Notes: generated by a model from the sequence alone, not told the origin. DNA of 64,000 bases from Schnuerera sp. xch1 (GCF_019931165.1 NZ_JAIOUP010000006.1:52267-116266), one strand, 5' to 3'. Positions 1-8,541 are shown, counted from the first letter of the stretch. Made by a program: numbers and translations.

Positions 1-1167
1 TAAAGAACCTATTTTCTTTAGGAACTTTCCTTGTACTTCTAAACTGGAAAATGCAATGTTAAATTCAATGGAATGATCTAATAATAAACCAACTCCACGC
101 CTATCTTCAGATAAGAAGGCAATAGATGAATGTAGAGCTTCCTTTGGGTTATTTAATAAAAGTTTTTTGCCCTGCTTTATAATAGTTCCAGATGCCTCAT
201 ATAAACCCATTATTCCATTTGCAATGCCTATTTTCCCTTGACCAGCTAGGCCTCCAATACCTAAGATTTCTCCTTTTTTTACTGTTAGGTTTAAACCTTT
301 AACTAATTCTCCAGGCATATTGACCTTGAGATTTTTTATATCCAGAATATCTTCATCCTCAATTTTTCTTTCATCTTTTTCTTTTTGTGAAAGCTCAATT
401 TCTCTGCCTACCATTAAACCTGCTATTTCATTGATTTCTATATCATCAGTATTTATAGTTTTAACTACTTCACCATCTCTTATAATAGTTATTGAGTCTG
501 TAATTTTTTTTATTTCATCCAATCTATGAGATATAAATAGGATAGCTATACCTAAATTGGATAGCTTTTTTATTACTTCTAAAAACCTAGTTGCTTCTGA
601 TTCTGTAAGAACTGCAGTTGGCTCGTCCAATATCAAAAGTTTTAATTGTGTTTTATCAATTTCTCTTGCGATTTCAATAAATTGCATATAACCAACTGGT
701 AAGCCAGCTACAGGTACATATTCATCTATATCCATATCCAACTTTTTGAGTGCAGCTTTGGCATCTTTCGCCATTGATTTTAAATCTAATTTTTCTAATC
801 TTTTACCAAAGATTTTACTTAAAAAAGTTGGCGTAGTTTTTTCCCTATTTAATTTAATATTTTCAGTTATTGTGAATCCTGGGATAAGCATAAATTCTTG
901 ATGTACCATACCTATTCCAGCATCCATAGCATTATCCGGAGAAGTTGGGTTAAAAGTCTTTCCATTTATATGTATTTCACCTTCATATCCTCCAGTTGAT
1001 TGAATAACTGGCATTCCAAAGAGTATATTCATTAGAGTAGATTTTCCTGCACCATTTTCTCCTACAAGACCATGAACTTCTCCTTCTTTAATAGAAAAGG
1101 ATACATCATTTAAAACTCTATTTTCAGCAAAGTTTTTACTTATATTTTTCATTTGGAGTAGATCCAT
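1..1167 (-). CDS. Sugar/nucleoside-type ABC transporter ATP-binding protein, double ABC cassette (partial)
   Basis: Reading the minus strand from ATG at 1167 gives about 389 residues without a stop before the left edge, so the C-terminus lies outside the window. The start follows GGAGGTAATCAG. The first cassette has Walker A GENGAGKST, a Q-loop in MVHQEFML, and Walker B LLILDEPTAVLT followed by the switch-histidine stretch FISHRLDEIKK. A second cassette begins near residue 290 (ILDIKNLKV) with a degenerate Walker A GGLAGQGK. Two fused ABC domains with a degenerate second P-loop are typical of the RbsA/MglA/YufO family that energises ribose, galactose or nucleoside import. The C-loop of the first half (VGYMQFIEIARE) departs from LSGGQ, as is common in this family. 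The gene lies just downstream of a DUF3798 lipoprotein on the same strand, so the two probably form one importer. The substrate cannot be told from sequence. Confidence 0.9.
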   Translation of the reverse strand, partial: MDLLQMKNISKNFAENRVLNDVSFSIKEGEVHGLVGENGAGKSTLMNILFGMPVIQSTGGYEGEIHINGKTFNPTSPDNAMDAGIGMVHQEFMLIPGFTITENIKLNREKTTPTFLSKIFGKRLEKLDLKSMAKDAKAALKKLDMDIDEYVPVAGLPVGYMQFIEIAREIDKTQLKLLILDEPTAVLTESEATRFLEVIKKLSNLGIAILFISHRLDEIKKITDSITIIRDGEVVKTINTDDIEINEIAGLMVGREIELSQKEKDERKIEDEDILDIKNLKVNMPGELVKGLNLTVKKGEILGIGGLAGQGKIGIANGIMGLYEASGTIIKQGKKLLLNNPKEALHSSIAFLSEDRRGVGLLLDHSIEFNIAFSSLEVQGKFLKKIGSL

Positions 1168-1222
1168 CTGATTACCTCCTTAATTTAAGAAGAAGGAGGC
1201 CGTAAAGAAACGACCTCTCTAC

Positions 1223-2347
1223 TTAAAATATTTGAGAGCCTGCTACAAACATTAGGAAATTTGGGTTTCCTTCTAATTCATTAACTAAAACACTATCGTC
1301 TTTAGTGACTTCCTTTAAAATCTCTGTCATATGTTCTTTATCAAATTTTTTTACTTCGCCATTGCCGTAATCTACAGCATATTCAACGGATGCTTCTACC
1401 ATTGTCATGTTAGCAGCTACTTTCCAAGTTGCAAATCTACCGCTAGCTCCAGATTCTTCAACTACTGCTCCTATTTGTTCTAACATGTAAGAAACATCAC
1501 CAGCTTTTTCTTCAGGAATTTCAATTCCTAAAGCTCCAGGGTACGCGTGATATGGACTTGGACAGCATTGTTCTGGATAGAGTGCGCCTGATTCCAAAAC
1601 TGATTTTATCAATGGTTCTTGCATTGAACAGTTAGTATTAAAGAAAGCAGTATCTTCACCATATTTTTCAACTTGTCTTGGAACATCTTCAATCATAAAC
1701 TGTTGAGCTCCAGGGATACCAGCATCACCTGTTGGATCTGGTGCATCTACTTCAACAAATTTCAAATCTACTTCTGCACATTGATCTCTCATTATATCTC
1801 TTCTTTGAGCCAGTAGCTCCATAGACATATGTCTTGGGAATGAATAGTGGACGAAAGTTTCTGCTCCCATTTCTTTAGCGAGAGCTACTATAGTTTCACC
1901 ACGTTTTAAGTTATCAGTTTCCAATACTATGTCGGCACGAGCACATATTGTTTCTGGATCTTCATGTGGTATTCCAGCTATGAATAAGATATCATCTCTA
2001 TCCTCTCTAATCTTATCAATAGCGGCAGCAGTTCCAGGTACTGCTTGACATATAACTATAGCTTTTACTTCCGGGTCGGAAGCTAGACTGGTAATTTGAG
2101 CTATAGTAGTTTCTTGTTCTTCTGTGAATTTGTCAGGATAGGTAACGTGCTTGATAGAATCTTCACCATATTTTGCTATCATGTTTTCAGCTGCACGAAA
2201 TTCCTCTTCTCCTTGTGATACAGTACCAGTAACTAGTCCGATTTTGAATCCAAGACCATCACCGCTTGTTGTTTTTTGGCTATTACAACCAACGATGCTT
2301 AAAGTCATTATTGATACCAGTAATAATGCTAAAAGCCTTTTACTCAA
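1223..2347 (-). CDS. DUF3798-family lipoprotein, likely ABC substrate-binding protein
   Basis: A 374-residue protein with a lipoprotein signal peptide: Lys/Arg N-terminus, hydrophobic core and lipobox LSIVGC with the lipid-bearing Cys at about residue 21. The remainder resembles the DUF3798 family, whose fold is of the periplasmic-binding-protein type (GFKIGLVTGTVSQGEEE near the start). I recognise the family by overall pattern, not by a search. Translation starts at TTG (2347) behind GGAGGGGG. The gene sits 55 bases upstream of the RbsA-like double ATPase on the same strand, which suggests it supplies the solute-binding component. No permease is visible, so it would have to lie beyond the left edge. 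The ligand is unknown. Confidence 0.8.
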   Translation of the reverse strand: MSKRLLALLLVSIMTLSIVGCNSQKTTSGDGLGFKIGLVTGTVSQGEEEFRAAENMIAKYGEDSIKHVTYPDKFTEEQETTIAQITSLASDPEVKAIVICQAVPGTAAAIDKIREDRDDILFIAGIPHEDPETICARADIVLETDNLKRGETIVALAKEMGAETFVHYSFPRHMSMELLAQRRDIMRDQCAEVDLKFVEVDAPDPTGDAGIPGAQQFMIEDVPRQVEKYGEDTAFFNTNCSMQEPLIKSVLESGALYPEQCCPSPYHAYPGALGIEIPEEKAGDVSYMLEQIGAVVEESGASGRFATWKVAANMTMVEASVEYAVDYGNGEVKKFDKEHMTEILKEVTKDDSVLVNELEGNPNFLMFVAGSQIF

Positions 2348-2752
2348 AACTTCCCCCTCCTTTAAAATTTTATATTATTTTAAATCCTCTATGTAAATTT
2401 AAAGGATAAAAAATCAACAATCCGAAATCCGAATATTTAATAATTAGCAATATAAAAAATATTCAAAATAATATATGTAAAAAAATAAAATGTATTATTA
2501 TAGATAAATTTTGCCGCAATATGTAGCTTGATGTAGGGAAATGAAAGTATAATACTAAAGAAATGTATGATTGGTTTTGTTTATTATAATCTTATTTTAT
2601 TAATATGTCAATCCTTTATAACTATAATATCAATCATACAAGTATGAATTTCTATAAATATATTATATCTAAAATACAAATATTCTGAAAATAATTAGAT
2701 TGAAGGGAATTATTATGTTGAATGGATGATATTAATTTTAAATAAACAGTAG
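2348..2752. other. AT-rich intergenic region between two minus-strand genes
   Basis: About 400 bases without a coding signal. It should hold the promoter of the DUF3798 lipoprotein gene on the minus strand. The only structure I see is a 10-bp inverted repeat, TGTATGATTG at 2564-2573 and CAATCATACA at 2631-2640, separated by 57 bases. I recognise no riboswitch, RNA gene or mobile element. Confidence 0.5.
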
Positions 2753-2779
2753 TTAAGGACGATTAATAATCGTCCTTAA
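2753..2779 (-). terminator. Hairpin at the end of the FUSC-family gene
   Basis: TTAAGGACGATTA (2753-2765) pairs perfectly with TAATCGTCCTTAA (2767-2779) around a one-base loop. It overlaps the stop codon of the minus-strand gene ending at 2776. The flank downstream on the minus strand is only moderately T-rich, so termination strength is uncertain. Confidence 0.5.
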
Positions 2780-3672
2780 GATGGTATTTCATTGTTGATC
2801 TTGTTTTCAATTAAATTTAGTTCATTTAAAATCTTTTCTATGTGATAGTTAAATATTAAATCAGTTTTGTATTTCTCTCTATTAAACTGAGGAGGAATTT
2901 TCTTATCAAATAGTTTTTCTAGTTCCTTTCTGTTGCTTTCTTCTAAATACGAGGTATCCAATGCAAACATTACGCTTAAATGATTGTAAATTCGTTCAAA
3001 GGATTTAAAGATAGTTTCAAATTCGGAATAGTCATCTGTATTGCCGAATTCTAATTCAGTATCCTTTTTTAATATATTGTAATTACTTTCTATATCTGAT
3101 AAGAATACTTTTAAACCTTCTAATGATTTATTTTCGTTTTCAAAAATTGCAGTTTCTAAAGTATCCTTGAACTTATTATATATTTCATTAATGGATTTTA
3201 TTATAAATCTTTCATTGTATGGGTTAGGTGGAACAATAAAATAATTTATTAAAGTTCCCACAATAAGTCCTATAAAGGTATCTAATGTTCTGTTCATGGC
3301 GTAATTCAATCTGCTTCCTTCTTCATAGTTTAGGATGATTGCAAGAAAGACTATTACTGAAATTGTTATTGACTTTTTCCATCCAAGCATATTACATATA
3401 TGAATTACGATTAATGTTCCTATTCCAATGGATAATATATTTAAAGGTGCAATATAAGAAAATAGCAAAGCTATAATAGCTCCTACTATTGTACCAAACA
3501 TTCTATGTTTTCCTATGGAAAAGGATTCGGAAACAGATGTTTTCATAGCAATTATTGCAGCTATCCCTGCAATAAGAGGACTATTTAAACTGAGTAATTG
3601 AGAAATTAATATTGTAATGGATACTGCTAAAGCAGTTTTAACAGTACGCATTCCAACTTTTTTAACTTTCAT
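2776..3672 (-). CDS. Aromatic acid exporter (FUSC/DUF939)-family membrane protein
   Basis: A 298-residue protein from the ATG at 3672, which has AAAGGTGG five bases upstream; a TTG at 3687 is in frame but overlaps that ribosome binding site. The N-terminal half has about four to five hydrophobic segments: ALAVSITILISQLL, PLIAGIAAIIAM, IVGAIIALLFSYI, a segment near ISVIVFLAIIL, and FIGLIVGTLINYFIV followed by PPNPY. The C-terminal 140 residues are soluble, charged and helical. This layout fits the DUF939/ArAE_1 branch of FUSC-like proteins, proposed as efflux proteins for small aromatic acids. In an organism that ferments amino acids, export of aryl acids would make sense, but that is inference. 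The gene is divergent from the VTT-family gene at 3803. Confidence 0.75.
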   Translation of the reverse strand: MKVKKVGMRTVKTALAVSITILISQLLSLNSPLIAGIAAIIAMKTSVSESFSIGKHRMFGTIVGAIIALLFSYIAPLNILSIGIGTLIVIHICNMLGWKKSITISVIVFLAIILNYEEGSRLNYAMNRTLDTFIGLIVGTLINYFIVPPNPYNERFIIKSINEIYNKFKDTLETAIFENENKSLEGLKVFLSDIESNYNILKKDTELEFGNTDDYSEFETIFKSFERIYNHLSVMFALDTSYLEESNRKELEKLFDKKIPPQFNREKYKTDLIFNYHIEKILNELNLIENKINNEIPS

Positions 3673-3802
3673 AAAACCACCTTTCAATATTATAAGGATA
3701 TTATAATATATTTCTCGAATATAGCAAGCATAATACGAAGTTTTTTAATAAATAAATAGTTTATATATTATAATAATATTAATATACAAAGAGGTGGATG
3801 AA

Positions 3803-4483
3803 ATGAATAGAGATTATAGACATCTAAAAATAGGAATTCTTGCAGGCTTCATATTGATCTTTACATATTTAATATTGAGTTTTGATATATTCAATAGGAA
3901 TAGTATATTTACTTTAATAACACAGGACATATACAGTATGGGCATGGAAATAATTTTTATTGGTGTTGTAACTATTTTATTGATTTTTTTTGTTCCTATA
4001 TCTTGGCTTTCAGCAATTTCAGCTGTACTCTTTGGGTTAAGAGGAGCTATATTTATTTCAATTGGAGGAATTCTTAGCGCTATTATTTCATTCAGTATAG
4101 CTCGAATATTTAAAGATGATGTATCAAGGATTATAGATAGGATTTACTACAGAAAGAAAAGAAAGTTAACATTGGATGAGATATATTTGAAAATTAAGAA
4201 ATATGGTTTTGGTTATGTGCTTTTTTTAAGGAGTCTTCCCTTTATTCCATTTAGTATGGGAAATTATATTTTTGGTATTAGCTTTATTCCTTTTAAGCAA
4301 TTTGTTTTTGCCACATTATTGGCTGTATCAATTGGACAGGGTATAAATGTTTATTTTTTCGATAAAGCATTGAGAATAGGAGAAAATCCGATTGATACCT
4401 TAATAGCTGGAGTCATTAAAGGAATCTATTTTTTGGTGATTTTCTTATGGTCACGAAAAAGTAAATATAATGCTAAAGACTAA
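3803..4483 (+). CDS. TVP38/TMEM64 (VTT domain) family membrane protein
   Basis: A 226-residue integral membrane protein starting at ATG 3803 behind GAGGTGG; a GTG at 3794 is in frame but sits inside the ribosome binding site. It has about five to six transmembrane segments and the VTT/SNARE-associated core: a re-entrant region around AISAVLFGLRGAIFIS, and a second conserved stretch FLRSLPFIPFSMGNYIFG, which carries the family's R-x-x-P-x-x-P pattern. The family belongs to the DedA superfamily, implicated in lipid scrambling or transport in the cytoplasmic membrane. It stands alone between a divergent gene and the flagellar operon. Its stop codon overlaps the -35 to -10 spacer of the SigD-type promoter that serves flaG. 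The specific role is unknown. Confidence 0.85.
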   Translation: MNRDYRHLKIGILAGFILIFTYLILSFDIFNRNSIFTLITQDIYSMGMEIIFIGVVTILLIFFVPISWLSAISAVLFGLRGAIFISIGGILSAIISFSIARIFKDDVSRIIDRIYYRKKRKLTLDEIYLKIKKYGFGYVLFLRSLPFIPFSMGNYIFGISFIPFKQFVFATLLAVSIGQGINVYFFDKALRIGENPIDTLIAGVIKGIYFLVIFLWSRKSKYNAKD

Positions 4484-4501
4484 TCTTTAATTAGTCGATA
4501 T
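4474..4501 (+). promoter_or_regulatory. Candidate SigD/sigma-28 flagellar promoter upstream of flaG
   Basis: TAAA (4474-4477), a 16-base spacer and GTCGATAT (4494-4501) match the sigma-28 consensus TAAA-N15-GCCGATAT with one substitution and a spacer one base longer. It lies 40 bases upstream of the flaG start. The spacer also holds an inverted repeat (GACTAAT/ATTAGTC, 4478-4484 and 4490-4496) that overlaps the stop codon of the preceding gene. Confidence 0.6.
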
Positions 4502-4540
4502 AAAATGTAAGATATAGAACAAATCAAAGGGGAGATATGT

Positions 4541-4921
4541 ATGCAAGTCAAAGGGATTGATAAAATGGATACCATTATCTACAATGAGACTAATGGAAAA
4601 GCCTCAAATACTATAAATGCTAAAGCTGAGCATACAGACAATAAATCAGATGGAGTTTGTGAAAAGGAAAGGGCAAATGATAAGGAAAGAACATATACAG
4701 AAGATGAACTCATTAGATCTATAGAATCTGCTAACGAGGAATTTATTATATATGATAGAAAACTTGAATTTTCTATACATGAACAGACAAAGCAGATAAT
4801 GGTAAAAGTTATAGATGTATCAACGGATGAAGTTATCAGGGAGATTCCTCCAGAAAAGATTTTGGATGCTGTAGCTTTTCGTTGGAAAGCAGCTGGCATA
4901 TTAGTAGATGAAAGGATTTAG
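4541..4921 (+). CDS. flaG: FlaG family flagellar protein
   Basis: A 126-residue protein starting at ATG 4541 behind AAAGGGGAG. The N-terminal half is low-complexity and polar (Asn, Lys, Glu, Asp rich). The C-terminal half carries the FlaG/YvyC signature: LEFSIHEQTKQIMVKVID, then STDEVIREIPPEKILD. FlaG proteins accompany FliD and affect filament length. Eleven bases separate the stop codon from fliD, and the order flaG-fliD-fliS-flgN-like is the classic late flagellar operon of Firmicutes. The SigD-like promoter at 4474 would place it in the late class. No flagellin gene is in the window. Confidence 0.9.
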   Translation: MQVKGIDKMDTIIYNETNGKASNTINAKAEHTDNKSDGVCEKERANDKERTYTEDELIRSIESANEEFIIYDRKLEFSIHEQTKQIMVKVIDVSTDEVIREIPPEKILDAVAFRWKAAGILVDERI

Positions 4922-4932
4922 GTGATGAGATT

Positions 4933-6621
4933 ATGAACAATTTAAGAATAACAGGATTGGCATCAGGTATAGATACTGAAGAGATGATTCGTAGTTTGAT
5001 GGAAGCAGAAAGAGTTAAAGTAGACAGAGTAGAACAAGACAGACAAATATTACTTTGGCGTCAAGAAATGTATAATAATATAAATAAAGATTTTGCAAAC
5101 TTTATATTAAATAGTAGGAAGATGTTCGGGTTAAACTCGGTATCACAAACAGGATATCTCGTAAAAAATTCCTATAAAAATTTAAGCTGGATAAAAAATG
5201 CCAGTTCATCTGATACCAGTGTAGCAACAGTATCCACTACAGGAAAAGCTTTGGATGGAACTTATGATGTCCATGTTGAACAGTTGGCTAAAGGTGTTAG
5301 TATGGTTAGTGGAAGTGAGATTGATGTAAAAAGAAATGACGAAGGTAAATTGATAGATAATGAAGGTAATATAATTGAGGATATTAAATTTACTATGAAT
5401 GATGGACAAGTTGATGAGAATGGTGAGCTAATTAATTTTAACATTGAAATTTCTAAAGCTGATGGTATAACTATGAATGATGTAGTCAAAGCCATAAATT
5501 CTGCAAAGACAGAGATTTCAGATGAAAATGGCAAAACAAAAGAAGTATCACTAAGAACAAAGGCCTCCTATGATGCAGGAATTGATAGGTTTTTCTTACA
5601 GACTACAAATACTGGAGCAGATGCACAACTGCAAATAACTGCAGATACAGATAGCAGTGGTGAGAAGTTTATTCAATCCTTAAATCTGAAGACAAGCTAC
5701 CAAGGGCATGAAGAACCAGTAGATTTTGTTTTAGATTTTAATTATACAGGCCAAGACGCTATAATCGACTTTAATGGTGCATCTGGTATCACATCTTCAA
5801 CTAACAATATTACCATCAATGGTATTACAATGAACCTTGTTAAGGAAGGTAATTTTACAGTAACGGTAGCTACTGATGTGGATGCGATATATGAAAAAGT
5901 AGAAACTTTTGTAAACGACTATAATGAATTAGTGGACAAGACCAATAAACTATTAGGAGAAAAACGATATAGAGATTATCTACCACTTACAGATGAACAG
6001 AAGAAAGAAATGGAAGAATCAGATATAAAACTATGGGAGGAAAAGGCTAAATCCGGTTTACTTACAAACGATGATATAATACAAAGAACTATGCAAAATG
6101 TAAGAACCTCTATATATGAGAAATTTGATGATGGTCCGTTCAAATTGATTACTGATATAGGGATTAGTACAGAAGAGTATTCGAGAGGTAATGCTGGAGG
6201 TAAACTTGAAATAGACGAACAGAAATTAAAAGAAGCTATATCTCAAGATCCAGAAGCGGTTATGGACATGTTATTCAAAGGAAGTAGCGAAGAAGATGGT
6301 GAAAAGGGAGGTCTTGTTACAAGAATACATGACAATCTAATTTCAGGTATGGAAGATATTATTGAGAAATCTGGAACTGGTGGAAACGATAGCTTATACA
6401 GAGATGTCAAGTCCAACATATTAATTGATTTTGTTACAGAATATGGTAGTAAAAGTATGATTGATGAAAATGTATTGGATCATAGTAAAAGAATAGATGA
6501 TTTAAATGATATGTTGATTAGAAAAGAAAACAATTATTATGCAAAGTTTACAGCAATGGAAAAAGCAATAAGCAGAATGAACCAACAGAGTGCTTGGTTG
6601 ATGCAACAATTTGGTGGTTAG
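4933..6621 (+). CDS. fliD: Flagellar filament capping protein FliD (HAP2)
   Basis: A 562-residue protein with the FliD N-terminal signature RITGLASGIDTEEMIRSLMEAE, the region that starts most Firmicute FliD proteins, followed by a long variable central region and the C-terminal FliD domain (VETFVNDYNELVDKTNKLL, then GGLVTRIHDNLIS). The C-terminus is a heptad-rich helix ending SAWLMQQFGG. FliD forms the cap at the tip of the filament and helps flagellin fold as it is exported. The start is ATG 4933 behind AGGTGATGAGATT. The gene is between flaG and fliS, its export chaperone partner region, with short gaps. Confidence 0.95.
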   Translation: MNNLRITGLASGIDTEEMIRSLMEAERVKVDRVEQDRQILLWRQEMYNNINKDFANFILNSRKMFGLNSVSQTGYLVKNSYKNLSWIKNASSSDTSVATVSTTGKALDGTYDVHVEQLAKGVSMVSGSEIDVKRNDEGKLIDNEGNIIEDIKFTMNDGQVDENGELINFNIEISKADGITMNDVVKAINSAKTEISDENGKTKEVSLRTKASYDAGIDRFFLQTTNTGADAQLQITADTDSSGEKFIQSLNLKTSYQGHEEPVDFVLDFNYTGQDAIIDFNGASGITSSTNNITINGITMNLVKEGNFTVTVATDVDAIYEKVETFVNDYNELVDKTNKLLGEKRYRDYLPLTDEQKKEMEESDIKLWEEKAKSGLLTNDDIIQRTMQNVRTSIYEKFDDGPFKLITDIGISTEEYSRGNAGGKLEIDEQKLKEAISQDPEAVMDMLFKGSSEEDGEKGGLVTRIHDNLISGMEDIIEKSGTGGNDSLYRDVKSNILIDFVTEYGSKSMIDENVLDHSKRIDDLNDMLIRKENNYYAKFTAMEKAISRMNQQSAWLMQQFGG

Positions 6622-6638
6622 ATGAAAGGGTGATAAAG

Positions 6639-7034
6639 ATGGCGTATAGTGCGTTAAATCAATATAAACAAAATTCAGTATTAACAGCTACTCCTGAAGA
6701 ATTAACTCTTATGCTTTATGATGGTGGCATTAAATTTATGAATATAGCTAGATACAGTATAGAAAATGGAGATATTGAAAAAGCTCATATGGCATTGGTT
6801 AGAGCTCAAAATATAGTTACTGAGCTTAGCTCAACATTGAATATGGAGTACGAAATATCAGATAATCTAAAGAAATTATATGGTTTTGTAATGGACAGTT
6901 TGATAGATGCTAATATAAAAAAAGAAGTAAAACCAATAGATGAAGCATTAGAGATATTGACAGAGCTAAGAGACACATGGAAGGAAGCTATGAAATACAT
7001 GAAAAAAATGGTTTATAAAAACAGGAAGGTGTAA
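6639..7034 (+). CDS. fliS: Flagellar export chaperone FliS
   Basis: A 131-residue protein. The start ATG 6639 is chosen because it gives the canonical N-terminus MAYSALNQYKQNSVLTATPE and follows AAAGGGTGATAAAG; an in-frame upstream start at 6594 lies inside fliD. FliS binds the C-terminal helix of flagellin in the cytoplasm and prevents premature polymerisation. Visible family features are the QYKQNSVLTATPEELTLMLYDG motif split over the first helix, and the all-helical remainder. It is 17 bases downstream of fliD and 4 bases upstream of the next flagellar gene, consistent with one transcript. Confidence 0.95.
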   Translation: MAYSALNQYKQNSVLTATPEELTLMLYDGGIKFMNIARYSIENGDIEKAHMALVRAQNIVTELSSTLNMEYEISDNLKKLYGFVMDSLIDANIKKEVKPIDEALEILTELRDTWKEAMKYMKKMVYKNRKV

Positions 7035-7038
7035 TTAA

Positions 7039-7509
7039 ATGACCAAAAAAAGTATTGATCAATTAATATCTCTAACTAAAAAGAAAAAACAACTTTTGGA
7101 CAATATAATCAATATTACAAAAAGACAAACAGGGCAGATAGAAAAAGAGAACATGGAAGGCCTAGATATGAGTCTAAATAAAAAAGATAATATTATAAAA
7201 CAAATCGATAAATTAGACAGAGAATTTTTAGAGGTTTTTTCTCAAGTTAAAAAGGCCCATTCTGTTGAAGATATAAATCAGTTGGATATTGAAGAATATC
7301 CTAATTTAAAAGAGTTAAAAGAAGTAGTTCAGGAAGTAGCTTCAACACTATTAGCAATTTCTATGATAGATAAAGAAAATAGCTATTCTATAAAGAGAAA
7401 ATTAGAGAAGACAAAATTGGAATTAAGGAACATAAAGAAAGGAAAAAAAGCATATAAAGGATATAATACTAAGACTACAGAAAGTATGTTAATAGATGAA
7501 AAAAAATGA
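7039..7509 (+). CDS. FlgN/FliT-like flagellar export chaperone
   Basis: A 156-residue, strongly charged and probably all-helical protein, beginning MTKKSIDQLISLTKKKKQLL. It starts four bases after fliS behind AGGAAGGTG. The size, long coiled-coil character, repeated Lys/Glu/Leu heptads and position directly after fliS suggest a FlgN- or FliT-type chaperone for hook-associated proteins or FliD. The family assignment rests on position and helical character more than on a strong motif. A Rho-independent terminator follows directly and overlaps the stop codon, ending the flagellar operon. Confidence 0.6.
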   Translation: MTKKSIDQLISLTKKKKQLLDNIINITKRQTGQIEKENMEGLDMSLNKKDNIIKQIDKLDREFLEVFSQVKKAHSVEDINQLDIEEYPNLKELKEVVQEVASTLLAISMIDKENSYSIKRKLEKTKLELRNIKKGKKAYKGYNTKTTESMLIDEKK

Positions 7510-7539
7510 GTTAATATTCATCCATTAACTTATTTTTTT
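7509..7539 (+). terminator. Rho-independent terminator of the flaG-fliD-fliS operon
   Basis: AGTTAAT (7509-7515) pairs with ATTAACT (7524-7530) around an 8-base loop. It is followed by TATTTTTTT. Confidence 0.75.
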
Positions 7540-7672
7540 AATCAATATATTGTAGATAAGAAATTATATAATACTAACAAATTAATAAGTATAAAAAAGT
7601 TTATTTTCTAAAAATAACAAAAAAGATAAAAAAGATCGAGAGGAAAATTTTATAAAGGTTTTATCAAGAAGT

Positions 7673-7767
7673 TTATCCACAAGCAGAAATCGGAAATAAT
7701 AGTTACTCACAAAACAATCCACATTATCCACATGAGAGCCATGAGACAATCCACAAAACAGTCCATA
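7673..7767 (+). promoter_or_regulatory. DnaA-box cluster 1 upstream of hpf
   Basis: Two perfect DnaA boxes, TTATCCACA, lie at 7673-7681 and 7724-7732. Related nonamers in the same orientation lie at 7715-7723 and 7747-7755 (both CAATCCACA), with weaker ones at 7703-7711 and 7759-7767. A very AT-rich stretch of about 100 bases follows (7768-7870). The cluster sits in a 388-base gap between the flagellar terminator and hpf. No dnaA, dnaN or rpmH gene is nearby, so this is more likely a DnaA titration or regulatory site than the chromosomal origin. The rest of the gap (7540-7672 and 7768-7911) shows nothing else I recognise beyond AT-rich promoter-like sequence. Confidence 0.6.
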
Positions 7768-7927
7768 GTTTATTGTTAATAAATTAATAAATAAACATGC
7801 AATGATGATGAATAAATTTAAAAATAAAGAAATTATAAGATTTCTGTTTACATATTATTGATTTAGGGGTATATTATAATAATAAGTAGGTATAAGTATT
7901 TTACTTATATGAAAGGAGTTGGGGTTT

Positions 7928-8455
7928 ATGAAACTTAATTTTACCGGAAAAAATGTAGATGTAACAGAAGCTTTAAAGGATGTAACTACAAAGAAATTAG
8001 GAAAGTTAGACAAGTTTTTTCAAAATGATGTAGAAGGAAATGTTACTTATAGCGTGGAAAGAAATTGGAAGGTTATAGAGATTACCATAAACCTACCCGG
8101 GACTATTCTTAGAGCTGAAGAATCAAGCGATGATATGTATACTTCTATTGATAAATCTGTGGATATATTGGAACGTCAAATCAGAAAATACAAGACAAAG
8201 TTACAGAGAAGATACCAAAATGGGGAAACCATTAGATTTGAAAATGTAATGCCATTAAAGGAAGAAGATAATAAACCTAAGATTGTTAAAACAAAGAAAT
8301 TTGGTATGAAACCTATGAATATAGAAGAAGCCATTTTACAGATGGAATTATTAAGACATAATTTTTTCGTATTTATGAATGCAGATTCTGAGGATGTAAA
8401 TGTAATTTATAAAAGAAAAGACGGGAATTATGGCTTGATAGAACCAGAGTTTTAA
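7928..8455 (+). CDS. hpf: Ribosome hibernation promoting factor, long form
   Basis: A 175-residue protein. The start ATG 7928 follows AAAGGAG with nine bases between; a TTG at 7919 is in frame but overlaps the ribosome binding site. The N-terminal ~100 residues form the RaiA/HPF beta-alpha-beta-beta-beta-alpha domain (MKLNFTGKNVDVTEAL; DKSVDILERQIRKYKTKL). After a linker, the C-terminal ~60 residues (KKFGMKPMNIEEAILQMELL, then FMNADSEDVNVIYKRKDGNYGLIEP) are the long-HPF dimerisation domain that pairs 70S ribosomes into 100S dimers. Position upstream of secA and prfB matches the conserved Firmicute order. A strong terminator follows at 8484. Confidence 0.95.
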   Translation: MKLNFTGKNVDVTEALKDVTTKKLGKLDKFFQNDVEGNVTYSVERNWKVIEITINLPGTILRAEESSDDMYTSIDKSVDILERQIRKYKTKLQRRYQNGETIRFENVMPLKEEDNKPKIVKTKKFGMKPMNIEEAILQMELLRHNFFVFMNADSEDVNVIYKRKDGNYGLIEPEF

Positions 8456-8483
8456 TAGTATAATTAACATAGATTTGATTAAT

Positions 8484-8520
8484 AAGATTGCAGGATATAA
8501 TATCCTGCAATCTTTATTTT
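8484..8520 (+). terminator. Rho-independent terminator after hpf
   Basis: AAGATTGCAGGATA (8484-8497) pairs perfectly with TATCCTGCAATCTT (8501-8514) around a three-base loop. TATTTT follows. Confidence 0.85.
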
Positions 8521-8541
8521 ATCGGATGAGGAGATGATAAT

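Noticed and set aside
7673..7870. Chromosomal origin of replication
   Set aside because: The boxes and AT-rich tract look origin-like, but dnaA, dnaN, rpmH, gyrB and similar origin neighbours are absent, and flagellar-hpf-secA-prfB genes are usually far from oriC. Kept as a DnaA-box cluster.
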